DNA from: Gammaproteobacteria bacterium
GTDB taxonomy: Bacteria; Pseudomonadota; Gammaproteobacteria; UBA6429; Thiohalophilaceae
Reading direction: 5' to 3'
DNA: 39,321 nucleotides
Assembly (NCBI GenBank): GCA_026197095.1
Contig: JAPHTF010000023.1
Span: 1-39,321, forward strand
In this document: positions 26,240 through 34,549 of the stretch, piece after piece
Position numbering within the stretch: position 1 is the first letter of the stretch
Layout of the letters: every line of letters starts with the position of its first letter
Translations under genes and position numbers: made by a program
Notes under the pieces: model-generated
Databases searched by the model: none
Seen by the model: the letters and a program-made list of their open reading frames with translations, nothing else
Told to the model about the DNA's origin: nothing

Positions 26240-27229
26240 TTAATGCTTAACATTATCAATTGAGACATGCTCAACAGAATCACCAATCATCTTAACAGTT
26301 GCATAAGGCACTTCACCGACAACAGTAACATGATAATCTTTAATTTCTCGTCCATAAGCATTCACCGCTCCCATGGTTGAACCGCCCATAAGATTTTTAC
26401 TTGATTTCATTTTCTTTTCGACAAAGATAGAAACTGAAGATAGCCCATCCGAATACACAAAATGTTCGACAGGCATAGCACTTACTGTCATATTATGGTG
26501 ACGTTTCACACCCGGAACAAAACCAGCAGGAACCTGCATTACTCGCCAATTCATACTTTTATTTACATTATCTTTAGTTTTAAAATCTTTTGCTTCATAC
26601 CAGGTATACGTCTTACTTTGGCTGTCTGAAAGTAAGCGACTTTTATCAATAACAGCCGGGTAATTAATCTGGGTAAACATAAACAATTCAACTATTTTAT
26701 GATTTTCATCTAACAGATGATCTTTTAATAACAATCCTGTTTTTGCATCAACCCAAAGTATATGGCCATAACGGTATTTATCCTTAGGCTTAATAATCAA
26801 TTTTTTTGCCGTCTGCCCCGCCACGACTGCATCATCACCAAAATGAAAGCTATATGTTTTTAAGAGTTGTTCGATTTTAAGAGGAAACATAGGGGGGAAT
26901 TCAGCATCAGGACGGCTTTTATCAACGACAACTGATTTTTTATCTGGCAATACACATGTAACAGTATCACCACTGCGAATAACTTCACGTCCACTTCCAT
27001 CAAGAGAGATAAGGCGTTCAAATTCACCTTTTTGATCTACGCTATGTATGATTTGCATTGAGGTCAGTTCATTATCCTGACCATAAACAAAGTTGCCTTC
27101 GTAGTTAATCATATGTGCAGCATGATGCATTTTAGCTAACCATTTTTCGACATCCTCTTTAGGATGACTCGCTAATGCTGAAAACGTAATGAGTAGTAAT
27201 GTAAAAAATGAAACAAACTTATTTATCAT
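26240..27229 (-). CDS. rseB: Sigma-E regulatory protein RseB/MucB
   Basis: This encodes 329 residues from the ATG at 27229, which overlaps the rseA stop by 11 bp; an upstream in-frame ATG would extend 42 bases further into rseA and spoil the signal peptide (MINKFVSFFTLLLITFSALA). RseB is a periplasmic LolA/LolB-fold protein that binds RseA and mislocalised lipopolysaccharide, protecting RseA from DegS cleavage. Typical segments are VEKWLAKMHHAAHMINYEGNF and VDAKTGLLLKDHLLD, and the small C-terminal domain with GAVNAYGREIKDYHVTVVGEVP. Confidence 0.94.
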   Translation of the reverse strand: MINKFVSFFTLLLITFSALASHPKEDVEKWLAKMHHAAHMINYEGNFVYGQDNELTSMQIIHSVDQKGEFERLISLDGSGREVIRSGDTVTCVLPDKKSVVVDKSRPDAEFPPMFPLKIEQLLKTYSFHFGDDAVVAGQTAKKLIIKPKDKYRYGHILWVDAKTGLLLKDHLLDENHKIVELFMFTQINYPAVIDKSRLLSDSQSKTYTWYEAKDFKTKDNVNKSMNWRVMQVPAGFVPGVKRHHNMTVSAMPVEHFVYSDGLSSVSIFVEKKMKSSKNLMGGSTMGAVNAYGREIKDYHVTVVGEVPYATVKMIGDSVEHVSIDNVKH

Positions 27230-27845
27230 TGTTAACCTGTGCTGATGAAGATGCAGTAGATGCCGGAACAAAACTGACTATTCGAGTATATGGCATAACA
27301 CCGCTAACGCGAACTGAGTTAGAAAACTCATTATGATTTACCAAATAACCACTTAATTTCGATTCTACAGCTGAATCAAGTTTTTGTCGGGTTGTAAAAC
27401 TCACTTGTCTTATCTGACCGGTCGTTTGTCCCGCTGTTGCGACTAACTGAGAGTTCGACTGCTGATTAACTGTTTGCGCGACAGCATTAGTATCCGGAGT
27501 CGCTAGTTGTGTTTGTTGCACACTTAACACCGCAATAGTTCCAACTGCAGCGGCTACAGCTAAACCGGCAGCCTGCTTCATAACATAACGTGGACTCAAC
27601 CGTCTCCAGATTGGCGTAAGAATAACAGCTTCAGATTTTAGAGATTCACTAACAGCAGCAGAAATATCTAATGTTGGAAAGTCTGATAACTGACCTTTAA
27701 GTGCATCACGCGCTAAATGGTAACGTTGCCACACATCTTGCATTTCTTTGTCTTGCGCAAGCTTTTCAACGCACTTATCCTGCTCATGTTGATCACGAAG
27801 TTCGCCATCCATTAAAGTAGAGAGTTTATCAGTTCTATCATTCAT
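27219..27845 (-). CDS. rseA: Anti-sigma-E factor RseA/MucA
   Basis: This encodes 208 residues. RseA holds sigma-E inactive at the inner membrane and is destroyed by regulated proteolysis under envelope stress. The N-terminal domain (LSTLMDGELRDQHEQDKCVE, VWQRYHLARDALKG) is the sigma-binding part. One membrane helix is at about residues 90-107 (MKQAAGLAVAAAVGTIAV). The periplasmic part is Gln/Thr/Ser-rich and ends RIVSFVPASTASSSAQVNN. It starts 53 bp after rpoE and overlaps rseB. Confidence 0.95.
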   Translation of the reverse strand: MNDRTDKLSTLMDGELRDQHEQDKCVEKLAQDKEMQDVWQRYHLARDALKGQLSDFPTLDISAAVSESLKSEAVILTPIWRRLSPRYVMKQAAGLAVAAAVGTIAVLSVQQTQLATPDTNAVAQTVNQQSNSQLVATAGQTTGQIRQVSFTTRQKLDSAVESKLSGYLVNHNEFSNSVRVSGVMPYTRIVSFVPASTASSSAQVNNDK

Positions 27846-27898
27846 AATTATTATCTCTTTAATTAATATCGCTTAAATTAATATCAAAGATTCTTCTG

Positions 27899-28480
27899 TT
27901 AATTGTCATTTAATAATGGTCTAAGTTTTTCATCTATTGCTTCTCGTGCTCTGAAGATACGTGATCTCACTGTACCTATTGGGCAAGACATGGTTTCAGC
28001 AATTTCGTCATAACTTAAACCTTCAATTTCTCTTAATGTAATGGCCATTTTCAAATCATCAGGTAACTCATCAATTGTACTGAATACCATTTCGGCTATT
28101 TCATTTTTAAGTAACACTCTTTCTGGGGAAGCATGTTCTTGCAATCCTTCTGCCCCAGAATATTGCTCAGCTTCAGAAGCTTCAACATCATCACGAGGTG
28201 GACGTCGTCCCTGGGCTACAATAAAATTCTTTGCGGTATTAATCGCAATTCGATAAACCCAGGTGTAAAAGGCACTATCTCCGCGAAACGTTGCTAAAGC
28301 ACGATATGCTTTTATAAATGTTTCCTGCGCTAAGTCCTGTACTTCGGAGGGATCACGAACAAAACGGGATAAAATATTCATCACACGTTGCTGATATTTC
28401 AGAACCAATATGTCGAATGCTTTTTTATCGCCTTTTTGTACGCGCTCAACCAGCGCCTGATCAATATTTCTTTCACCCAT
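27899..28480 (-). CDS. rpoE: RNA polymerase sigma factor RpoE/AlgU
   Basis: This encodes 193 residues, an ECF sigma factor. Region 2 (VLKYQQRVMNILSRF, DLAQETFIKAYRALATFRGD, FYTWVYRIAINTAKN) and region 4 (LREIEGLSYDEIAETMSCP, IGTVRSRIFRAREAI) are complete. It directs transcription of envelope stress genes. AAGGA lies 9 bases before the ATG. A good match to the sigma-E promoter consensus about 50-75 bp upstream suggests autoregulation. The order rpoE-rseA-rseB-rseC-mucD, divergent from nadB, is the classical arrangement. Confidence 0.98.
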   Translation of the reverse strand: MGERNIDQALVERVQKGDKKAFDILVLKYQQRVMNILSRFVRDPSEVQDLAQETFIKAYRALATFRGDSAFYTWVYRIAINTAKNFIVAQGRRPPRDDVEASEAEQYSGAEGLQEHASPERVLLKNEIAEMVFSTIDELPDDLKMAITLREIEGLSYDEIAETMSCPIGTVRSRIFRAREAIDEKLRPLLNDN

Positions 28481-28527
28481 TCGGGTTATTCCTTTTCCTT
28501 CAATCTTTAAAGGTTCCCGAACACCAA

Positions 28528-28555
28528 AGTAGACATTAAATGCGGGACAGAGTTC
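28528..28555 (-). promoter_or_regulatory. Candidate sigma-E promoter of rpoE
   Basis: On the minus strand, GAACTC (28555-28550) is separated by 16 bases from TCTACT (28533-28528). This resembles the GAACTT-N16-TCTGA/TCTAA sigma-E pattern. The expected transcript start is about 40 bases before the rpoE ATG. Confidence 0.6.
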
Positions 28556-28714
28556 ACAGCAGTTTAAGTTTTTCTTTACGAAATATATTCCATTACAAAA
28601 TTTCTTTGCTGTGCCTGATTTTGTATTGTTTTTTTCATGCTTTATTCAGTAAAATCAAAATACACCATCACTTTAACACCTTTCAATATAACGATATAGA
28701 GAATCGCATTTTTC

Positions 28715-30322
28715 ATGCAACATAATACAGATATTCTGATTATAGGTGGTGGTGCAGCGGGTTTAAGCTTGGCATTGCGTTTGGCTGACACACATCATAT
28801 CTCATTGATTTCTAAAGGTATTTTACGCGAAGGTTCTACACTTTATGCTCAAGGCGGCGTAGCTGCGGTACTTGACCCTAAAGACAGTATTGAAGCACAT
28901 GTTCAAGACACACTCGCTGCTGGTGCAAACCTTTGTAACGAAGAGATTGTCCGCTTTACAGTTGAACACGGTGCGGAAAATATTGAATGGTTGATACAGC
29001 AGGGTATTGAATTTACCCGCACCAGTAATAATAAAGATTACCACCTTACCCGTGAAGGTGGCCACAGCCAACGTCGTGTTATTCATGCTCAGGATGCCAG
29101 TGGACGAGCAATTGAAACTACACTGGAACATCGTGTCCGTACTCATCCCAATATTGAAATTTATGAACACCACAATGCCATCGATCTGATCACAACAGCA
29201 AAAATGGGGGGCAAGAACACGAATACCTGCCTCGGAGCCTATATTCTGGATAAAAAATTTAGCCGGGTTGAAGTCTTCCATGCAAAACATACTGTCGTAG
29301 CCACGGGCGGGGCAAGTAAGGTTTATCTCTATACCACTAATCCTGATACTTCTACAGGAGATGGTATCGCCATGGCCTGGCGCGCAGGCTGTCGAGTTGC
29401 CAATATGGAGTTTAATCAATTCCATCCAACTTGCCTCTATCATCCAGAAGCAAAATCATTCCTTATTACAGAAGCTGTACGAGGTGAAGGCGGAATATTA
29501 CGGCTGCCAGATGGCACCCCCTTTATGAAAAAATTTGATAAACGTGCTGAGCTTGCACCGCGTGATATTGTGGCACGAGCCATCGATCATGAAATGAAGC
29601 GACTCGGTTCAGAATGTGTTTATCTTGATATTAGTCATAAACCGACAAAATTTATTAAACGCATGTTCCCGACTATTTATCAAAAGTGTCTTGAGTTTGG
29701 TATTGATATCACTAAGCAGCCTATTCCTGTTGTACCCGCAGCGCACTACACCTGTGGTGGCGTCGTTACCGATATAAATGGCCATACTGATGTGAACCAG
29801 CTATATGCCATCGGTGAAACAGCATTCACTGGTCTACATGGTGCAAATCGAATGGCCAGCAATTCTATTCTTGAATGTTTAGTCTTTGCTCAGGCAGTGA
29901 GTAAACACATTATAAAGCAAGGCATAAATAAAACCGAAAATATTGAACTTCCCAAATGGGATGAAAGCCGGGTGACCGATTCAGACGAAGAAGTTGTCGT
30001 AACACATAACTGGGAAGAGTTGCGTCACTTTATGTGGGATTATGTTGGCATTGTAAGAACAGATAAACGCCTACGCCGGGCAAAAAGTCGGGTAAACTTA
30101 TTACTCAAGGAAATTGATGAGTACTATGGAAACTTCCGGGTAACCAGTGATTTACTAGAGTTACGTAATCTTGCCATGGTGGCCGATCTCATTATTCAAT
30201 CCGCTATTGATCGCAAAGAAAGCCGTGGGTTGCACTACACCTTAAACCATCCTAATTTAAATGAAAAAGATCAACCCACAAATACGATATTGCAACCAAT
30301 GGGGTTTATTCCCAGAGTATAA
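28715..30322 (+). CDS. nadB: L-aspartate oxidase
   Basis: This encodes 535 residues. NadB oxidises L-aspartate to iminoaspartate, the first step of NAD synthesis. The FAD-binding motif is ILIIGGGAAGLSLAL (7-21). Fumarate reductase/SdhA-like motifs follow: GSTLYAQGGVAAVL, EGGHSQRRVIHAQDASG, NPDTSTGDGIAMAWRAG, EFNQFHPTCLYHP, EAVRGEGGILR and HGANRMASNSILECLVF. The C-terminal helical domain includes DYVGIVRTDKRLRRA. It is divergent from rpoE with a 234-bp shared gap, as in Pseudomonas and E. coli, and convergent with ygfX. Confidence 0.98.
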   Translation: MQHNTDILIIGGGAAGLSLALRLADTHHISLISKGILREGSTLYAQGGVAAVLDPKDSIEAHVQDTLAAGANLCNEEIVRFTVEHGAENIEWLIQQGIEFTRTSNNKDYHLTREGGHSQRRVIHAQDASGRAIETTLEHRVRTHPNIEIYEHHNAIDLITTAKMGGKNTNTCLGAYILDKKFSRVEVFHAKHTVVATGGASKVYLYTTNPDTSTGDGIAMAWRAGCRVANMEFNQFHPTCLYHPEAKSFLITEAVRGEGGILRLPDGTPFMKKFDKRAELAPRDIVARAIDHEMKRLGSECVYLDISHKPTKFIKRMFPTIYQKCLEFGIDITKQPIPVVPAAHYTCGGVVTDINGHTDVNQLYAIGETAFTGLHGANRMASNSILECLVFAQAVSKHIIKQGINKTENIELPKWDESRVTDSDEEVVVTHNWEELRHFMWDYVGIVRTDKRLRRAKSRVNLLLKEIDEYYGNFRVTSDLLELRNLAMVADLIIQSAIDRKESRGLHYTLNHPNLNEKDQPTNTILQPMGFIPRV

Positions 30323-30333
30323 AGAAGTAAGAC

Positions 30334-30433
30334 CAGGTACCGGAGTCACTTCAACTTTCAACATTATTTTTTCAATGACATCTAACTGCATTCAAAATAC
30401 TATACTCTTAATTTAAAGTGACTCTGGTGCCTG
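30334..30433. repeat. 18-bp inverted repeat in the nadB/ygfX convergent region
   Basis: The left arm 30334-30351 and the right arm 30416-30433 pair over 18 bp. The two non-Watson-Crick positions are G-U pairs when read as plus-strand RNA. The loop is 64 bases. The right arm is also the last codons and stop-proximal sequence of ygfX. No T-run follows, so it is not a typical terminator. Confidence 0.7.
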
Positions 30434-30892
30434 TAACTCATCCTCTGCTGATGTTTTTTTTAAAAACCGTAAGCGTACACGTAGTTGCCTGAATAAATCA
30501 GCATCAACTGAATCAGGCAATAATAAAACATGAAAGACTTTTTTTCGTCCAAAACTGTTACATGTTGTAAAATTTAGCCATACAAGAAAGTACGTGACAA
30601 TGCACTCACCTTGCAGTTCGGCATCAAAGTGTTGTCTATTATCTGTTTCTATTTGCCACTTATCATCACGAGATAACTTTAGACGGGTAATTTTATTTAC
30701 CCTTTGAATTTTAAATATTAATACTGTCATTACTATTAATAAAACAACAAGAAGTAACTGTAAAAGCAACATTAAAGAAGAAATAAAGATACCCACCATA
30801 GAAAATAAAAAGATAAGAATAAGGTAGGCGTAAATAATTTTTGAATCTTTAACTACCAGGGCCAGCGGCAGCTCGAACTTGTTTGGCAACAT
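30413..30892 (-). CDS. YgfX/CptA-like inner membrane protein
   Basis: This encodes 159 residues from the ATG at 30892, which has AAGGA 8 bases upstream inside sdhE; two earlier in-frame ATGs (30919, 30901) are possible. Two membrane helices lie at about residues 18-58, followed by a cytoplasmic domain with WQIETDNRQHFDAELQGECI and the family-typical end VLLLPDSVDADLFRQLRVRL. In E. coli ygfX is the partner gene of sdhE and was reported as a membrane toxin affecting the cytoskeleton, an activity that is disputed. Here it overlaps sdhE by 44 bp, keeping that pairing. Confidence 0.8.
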   Translation of the reverse strand: MLPNKFELPLALVVKDSKIIYAYLILIFLFSMVGIFISSLMLLLQLLLVVLLIVMTVLIFKIQRVNKITRLKLSRDDKWQIETDNRQHFDAELQGECIVTYFLVWLNFTTCNSFGRKKVFHVLLLPDSVDADLFRQLRVRLRFLKKTSAEDELQAPESL

Positions 30893-31118
30893 CAGCAACA
30901 TCCTTGTCGGTTGGAACATCCTGTCCCATTAAATAATCTAATAAAATTTGATCCTGGCAATTTAAAAGTTGATGAAAGGCTTTTTTAGTTTTTAGTGGCA
31001 ACTCTGAATAACGCTTTTCAACAAATGATTCCAGCATGAGATCAAGTTCAAGCATGCCGCGTCGACATTGCCAGCGTAAGCGACTTTCATCAAGCTCAAA
31101 ATTACCGGGTAATAACAT
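30849..31118 (-). CDS. sdhE: FAD assembly factor SdhE
   Basis: This encodes 89 residues. SdhE promotes covalent attachment of FAD to SdhA. The conserved RGxxE motif is present as Arg20-Gly21-Met-Leu-Glu24 within CRRGMLELDLMLESF. It also has the five-helix pattern and the NCQDQILLDYLMG block. It is transcribed with its client: the start lies 1 bp after the sdhB stop. In Pseudomonas and E. coli sdhE sits near ygfZ without the sdh structural genes, so this arrangement is more compact. Confidence 0.95.
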   Translation of the reverse strand: MLLPGNFELDESRLRWQCRRGMLELDLMLESFVEKRYSELPLKTKKAFHQLLNCQDQILLDYLMGQDVPTDKDVADVAKQVRAAAGPGS

Positions 31119-31119
31119 G

Positions 31120-31815
31120 TTAGACCAAATCCTTAACCATCAATTTTTTAATACTATGTATTGCTTCTGTTGGATTTAATCCTTTAGGACACACATTAAC
31201 GCAATTCATAATTGAGTGGCAACGAAACATTCGGTATGGGCCATCAAGTTCCTGTAATCGTTCTGCAGTCGCTTGATCGCGACTATCCGCTAAAAAACGG
31301 TATGATTGCAGCAATGCAGCCGGACCACGAAATTTATCCGGATTCCACCAAAACGATGGGCATGAAGTTGTACAGCAGCCACACAATATGCACTCATATA
31401 AGCCATCTAACTTTTCACGTTGCTCAGGTGTTTGTTTAAATTCAACTTCGGGAACAGGATCTTTTACAGTTAGGTAAGGTTTTACTTCACGATAATGGTG
31501 ATAGAACTGCTCCATATCAACCACAAGATCACGTATCACAGGCATACTGGGAACAGGACGGACTTCAATCGGTTGTTTTAATTCAGAACAACGACTTTTA
31601 CAGGCGAGTCCATTAGTACCATTAATGTTCACTGCATCGGATCCACACACACCTTCACCGCATGAATGACGAAAGGTTAAGGTTTCATCTTCAGCCTTAA
31701 TTAATAACAATGCATCACGTAACATCATGTCATCGGTGACATTATCCAGTTCAAACTCCTGCATGTAGGGTTTATTATCTATTTCAGGATTATATCTGTA
31801 GATTTTAAATCGCAT
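31120..31815 (-). CDS. sdhB: Succinate dehydrogenase iron-sulfur subunit
   Basis: This encodes 231 residues. SdhB passes electrons from the flavin to ubiquinone through three clusters. The 2Fe-2S site is RHSCGEGVCGSDAVNINGTN with Cys52, Cys57, Asp60 and the later Cys72. The 4Fe-4S and 3Fe-4S sites are ECILCGCCTTSCPSFWW and CHSIMNCVNVCPKGLNP. There is no fusion or truncation. It starts 11 bp after sdhA and is followed directly by sdhE. Confidence 0.98.
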   Translation of the reverse strand: MRFKIYRYNPEIDNKPYMQEFELDNVTDDMMLRDALLLIKAEDETLTFRHSCGEGVCGSDAVNINGTNGLACKSRCSELKQPIEVRPVPSMPVIRDLVVDMEQFYHHYREVKPYLTVKDPVPEVEFKQTPEQREKLDGLYECILCGCCTTSCPSFWWNPDKFRGPAALLQSYRFLADSRDQATAERLQELDGPYRMFRCHSIMNCVNVCPKGLNPTEAIHSIKKLMVKDLV

Positions 31816-31826
31816 AATAAATCCTG

Positions 31827-33608
31827 TTAGTAAACTCGCGGTTTGGGTGGAAAACTATCAACTGTCACAGGTTTTAAGGTAACCGGTTTATAATCCATAC
31901 GATAACCCTCTTTAAAATATAGACTATGTTTCAACCAGCTAACATCATCTCTCTCAGGATAATCAATACGAGAATGTGCACCTCGACTTTCTTTGCGTTC
32001 TAAAGCAGATTTGACTGTAGCAACAGCCAGATCAATTAAATTTTCAAGTTCCATTGCTTCAATACGTGCAGTATTAAAAACTTTGCTATAGTCAGTTATA
32101 CGAACATTTTTCATGCGCTTTTCAAGCTGCAAAACTTTATCTAACCCTTCTTGTAAAACCTCTTCAGTTCTAAATACACTGCAATAATTTTCCATTGTTT
32201 TTTGCAACTCAGCACGAAGTCCACTTACTGATTCACTACCATCACCACCATCATTTCCTTCATCCCAGCGTTGTAAGTGCGCTAATGCTTGTTTAACACT
32301 TTCCTCATCAACTTGACGATGATGGCGATTCGTCTCCAGGTATTTTTTAATATCATTGCCAGCCGCACGACCAAAAACAACAATATCCAATAAAGAGTTA
32401 CCGCCTAATCGATTGGCGCCATGTACAGAGACACAAGCACATTCACCCACTGCATATAAACCGGGAATGGATTCTTCACCTTGATCAACCGGAACCACAA
32501 CCTGACCAAAACGGTTTGTGGGGATACCACCCATGGTGTAATGAGCCGTTGGGAAAACAGGAATAGCTTCTTCCGCAGGATCGATATGCATAAATGTATT
32601 TGCCATGTCACAAATACCCGGCAAGCGTTTATATAATACATCACGCCCCAGGTGATCGAGTTTCAACATGACATGATCAGCATTTTTTCCACAGCCACGA
32701 CCTTCACGTACTTCGGTTGCAATTGCACGGCTCACAACATCACGACTGGCCAAATCTTTTGCGTGCGGTGCATAACGTTCCATAAAACGTTCACCATCTT
32801 TATTAACCAGGTAGCCGCCTTCACCACGTGCGCCTTCGGTGATCAACATACCTTTACCCGCTATACCCGTTGGATGAAATTGAAAAAACTCCATATCTTG
32901 TAAAGGCAAACCTGCACGTAATGCCATGGCTAAACCATCACCGGTATTAATATGCGCATTAGTATTAGTACGAAAAAGTTGCCCTGCTCCACCTGTTGCA
33001 AGCAAGGTTGTTTTAGCTTCAATGAGTAAAGGTTCACCGGTTTCTATTTCAAGAACCAGTGCACCAAGAATGAATCCGTCTTTATCTTTAATAAGATCAA
33101 CAGCAAAATATTCATCAAAGAAATGCGTTTTCGCCCTTATATTTTGTTGATACAACGTATGTAAAATAGCATGCCCGGTTCTATCTGCAGCCGCGCAGGT
33201 TCGCGCTGCTTGCTCACCACCAAAATTCTGGCTCTGTCCACCAAAAGGACGCTGATAAATTTTTCCACTATCCATGCGACTAAATGGCACACCCTGATGT
33301 TCTAATTCATAAACAAGATGTGAAGCTGCTCGGCACATATATTCAATCGCATCTTGATCACCGAGGTAGTCACTGCCTTTAACTGTATCGTACATGTGCC
33401 AGTGCCAGTTATCAGGTAATACATTAGCAAGTGCGGCATTCATGCCACCTTGAGCAGCAACAGTGTGCGAGCGAGTAGGAAAAACTTTTGAGACAACGGC
33501 AACATGAGCATCAGCTTCAGCCAGTTGTAAAGCTGATCGCAATCCACCACCTCCGGCGCCAATAACAAGCGTGTCGAATCGGCGTCGTTCTAATTTTTCT
33601 ATACTCAT
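31827..33608 (-). CDS. sdhA: Succinate dehydrogenase flavoprotein subunit
   Basis: This encodes 593 residues. SdhA oxidises succinate to fumarate in the TCA cycle and respiratory complex II. The dinucleotide fold VIGAGGGGLRSAL (15-27) leads to TRSHTVAAQGGMNAAL, with His48 as the covalent FAD attachment site. Other motifs are FQFHPTGIAGKGMLITEGARG, ASRDVVSRAIATEV, PTAHYTMGGIPTN and HGANRLGGNSLLDIVVFG. A Gly/Asp-rich stretch near residue 455 (EGNDGGDGSES) is a surface loop. Its ATG overlaps the sdhD end. Confidence 0.98.
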   Translation of the reverse strand: MSIEKLERRRFDTLVIGAGGGGLRSALQLAEADAHVAVVSKVFPTRSHTVAAQGGMNAALANVLPDNWHWHMYDTVKGSDYLGDQDAIEYMCRAASHLVYELEHQGVPFSRMDSGKIYQRPFGGQSQNFGGEQAARTCAAADRTGHAILHTLYQQNIRAKTHFFDEYFAVDLIKDKDGFILGALVLEIETGEPLLIEAKTTLLATGGAGQLFRTNTNAHINTGDGLAMALRAGLPLQDMEFFQFHPTGIAGKGMLITEGARGEGGYLVNKDGERFMERYAPHAKDLASRDVVSRAIATEVREGRGCGKNADHVMLKLDHLGRDVLYKRLPGICDMANTFMHIDPAEEAIPVFPTAHYTMGGIPTNRFGQVVVPVDQGEESIPGLYAVGECACVSVHGANRLGGNSLLDIVVFGRAAGNDIKKYLETNRHHRQVDEESVKQALAHLQRWDEGNDGGDGSESVSGLRAELQKTMENYCSVFRTEEVLQEGLDKVLQLEKRMKNVRITDYSKVFNTARIEAMELENLIDLAVATVKSALERKESRGAHSRIDYPERDDVSWLKHSLYFKEGYRMDYKPVTLKPVTVDSFPPKPRVY

Positions 33609-33946
33609 ACTTTAACCAAACTTATAACAATCAGTAATAACCATGTTGCTATGCCGGTAAGAGCAAAAGCAAGACCCGTTAATAAAACAAAACGCACACT
33701 ACTCGGTTTAATATAATCAACCATAATATCGCGCACACCAACCCATGCATGAATTAATACCGAAAGATAAAAAATGACTGTTGCGATGATAAGAAGGGGA
33801 TGAGAAAAGAGCGCATACCAACTCGTATAATTTACAGGAACATTAAATATAACCCAGACGATGATGGCGAGTGAATAAATAGCAATATAGATAGCGGTGA
33901 GTCTTTGTAATAACCAGGCACGCATGCCTTGCGCATGTAAGCTCAT
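33605..33946 (-). CDS. sdhD: Succinate dehydrogenase membrane anchor subunit SdhD
   Basis: This encodes 113 residues from the ATG at 33946, which overlaps the sdhC stop by 4 bp (ATGA); a GTG three codons upstream is less likely. Three membrane helices are predicted (about 14-35, 48-69 and 82-110). HAWVGVRDIMVDYIKP carries the haem-ligand-type His and the quinone-site Asp/Tyr pattern. The protein overlaps sdhA by 4 bp at its end, so sdhC, sdhD and sdhA are translationally linked. Confidence 0.93.
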   Translation of the reverse strand: MSLHAQGMRAWLLQRLTAIYIAIYSLAIIVWVIFNVPVNYTSWYALFSHPLLIIATVIFYLSVLIHAWVGVRDIMVDYIKPSSVRFVLLTGLAFALTGIATWLLLIVISLVKV

Positions 33947-34326
33947 AGAATCCACACTCCACTAATAATGAGTGTGGCAATCACTGCCGTGAATACAACG
34001 AACCATGCGGACTTGCGTGCAACAGATAATGATACACCAATGTTTTGATCGATAAGTAAAAAGCGGAAACCTGCAAATAAATGATGTATAAAAGACCAGG
34101 TTAATAAAACGAGTCCCAGCTTTATCCACGGAGATGACAAAAACAACAGCGCTTGATTAAAACCAGCGTCACCGGATAAAGAAAGTTGAAAAAGATACAA
34201 GCTAACGGGTATAAAAAGGAACAAAATTAAACCGCTTAATCGATGATTAATAGAAGCGATACCCGTAATAGGTAAATGGATTTTAAATAAATTTAAATAC
34301 TTTGGCCGATTATCTTTACTTTTCAT
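33943..34326 (-). CDS. sdhC: Succinate dehydrogenase cytochrome b556 subunit SdhC
   Basis: This encodes 127 residues with three membrane helices. The quinone-site motif SINHRLSGLILFL (Ser and Arg) and the haem-binding region SFIHHLFAGFRFLLID are present. It is the first gene of the sdhCDAB-sdhE-ygfX operon. The promoter must lie in the 223-bp gap shared with the divergent ygfZ; I see no clear sigma-70 boxes but do see an 11-bp perfect inverted repeat there. Confidence 0.93.
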   Translation of the reverse strand: MKSKDNRPKYLNLFKIHLPITGIASINHRLSGLILFLFIPVSLYLFQLSLSGDAGFNQALLFLSSPWIKLGLVLLTWSFIHHLFAGFRFLLIDQNIGVSLSVARKSAWFVVFTAVIATLIISGVWIL

Positions 34327-34472
34327 ACAAAGCCTAAGGTTATTGAATTAGAAACCAGGTAACTTCTTTATTCTTCTATTATGCTAATATACTTAACATA
34401 TGCTTAGATTAGTTTATTTTAAGATTTATCACCATACGGTATAATTCATCACACACTTATCGTATGTAATTT

Positions 34473-34502
34473 ATCTATAGCATAATTATTAATGCTATAG
34501 AT
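34473..34502. repeat. 11-bp perfect inverted repeat upstream of ygfZ
   Basis: ATCTATAGCAT (34473-34483) and ATGCTATAGAT (34492-34502) flank an 8-base AT loop, 47 bp before the ygfZ ATG in the divergent sdhC/ygfZ gap. It has no T-run and could be an operator or a 5' leader hairpin. Confidence 0.7.
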
Positions 34503-34549
34503 ACAGCAAACAGTAACAATTTTCAAATTATAAATATCATGGGTTTAAT

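Noticed and set aside
28540-28725. 61-codon plus-strand ORF between rpoE and nadB
   Set aside because: It runs antisense through the candidate rpoE promoter, overlaps the nadB start, has atypical composition and no Shine-Dalgarno or recognisable family.
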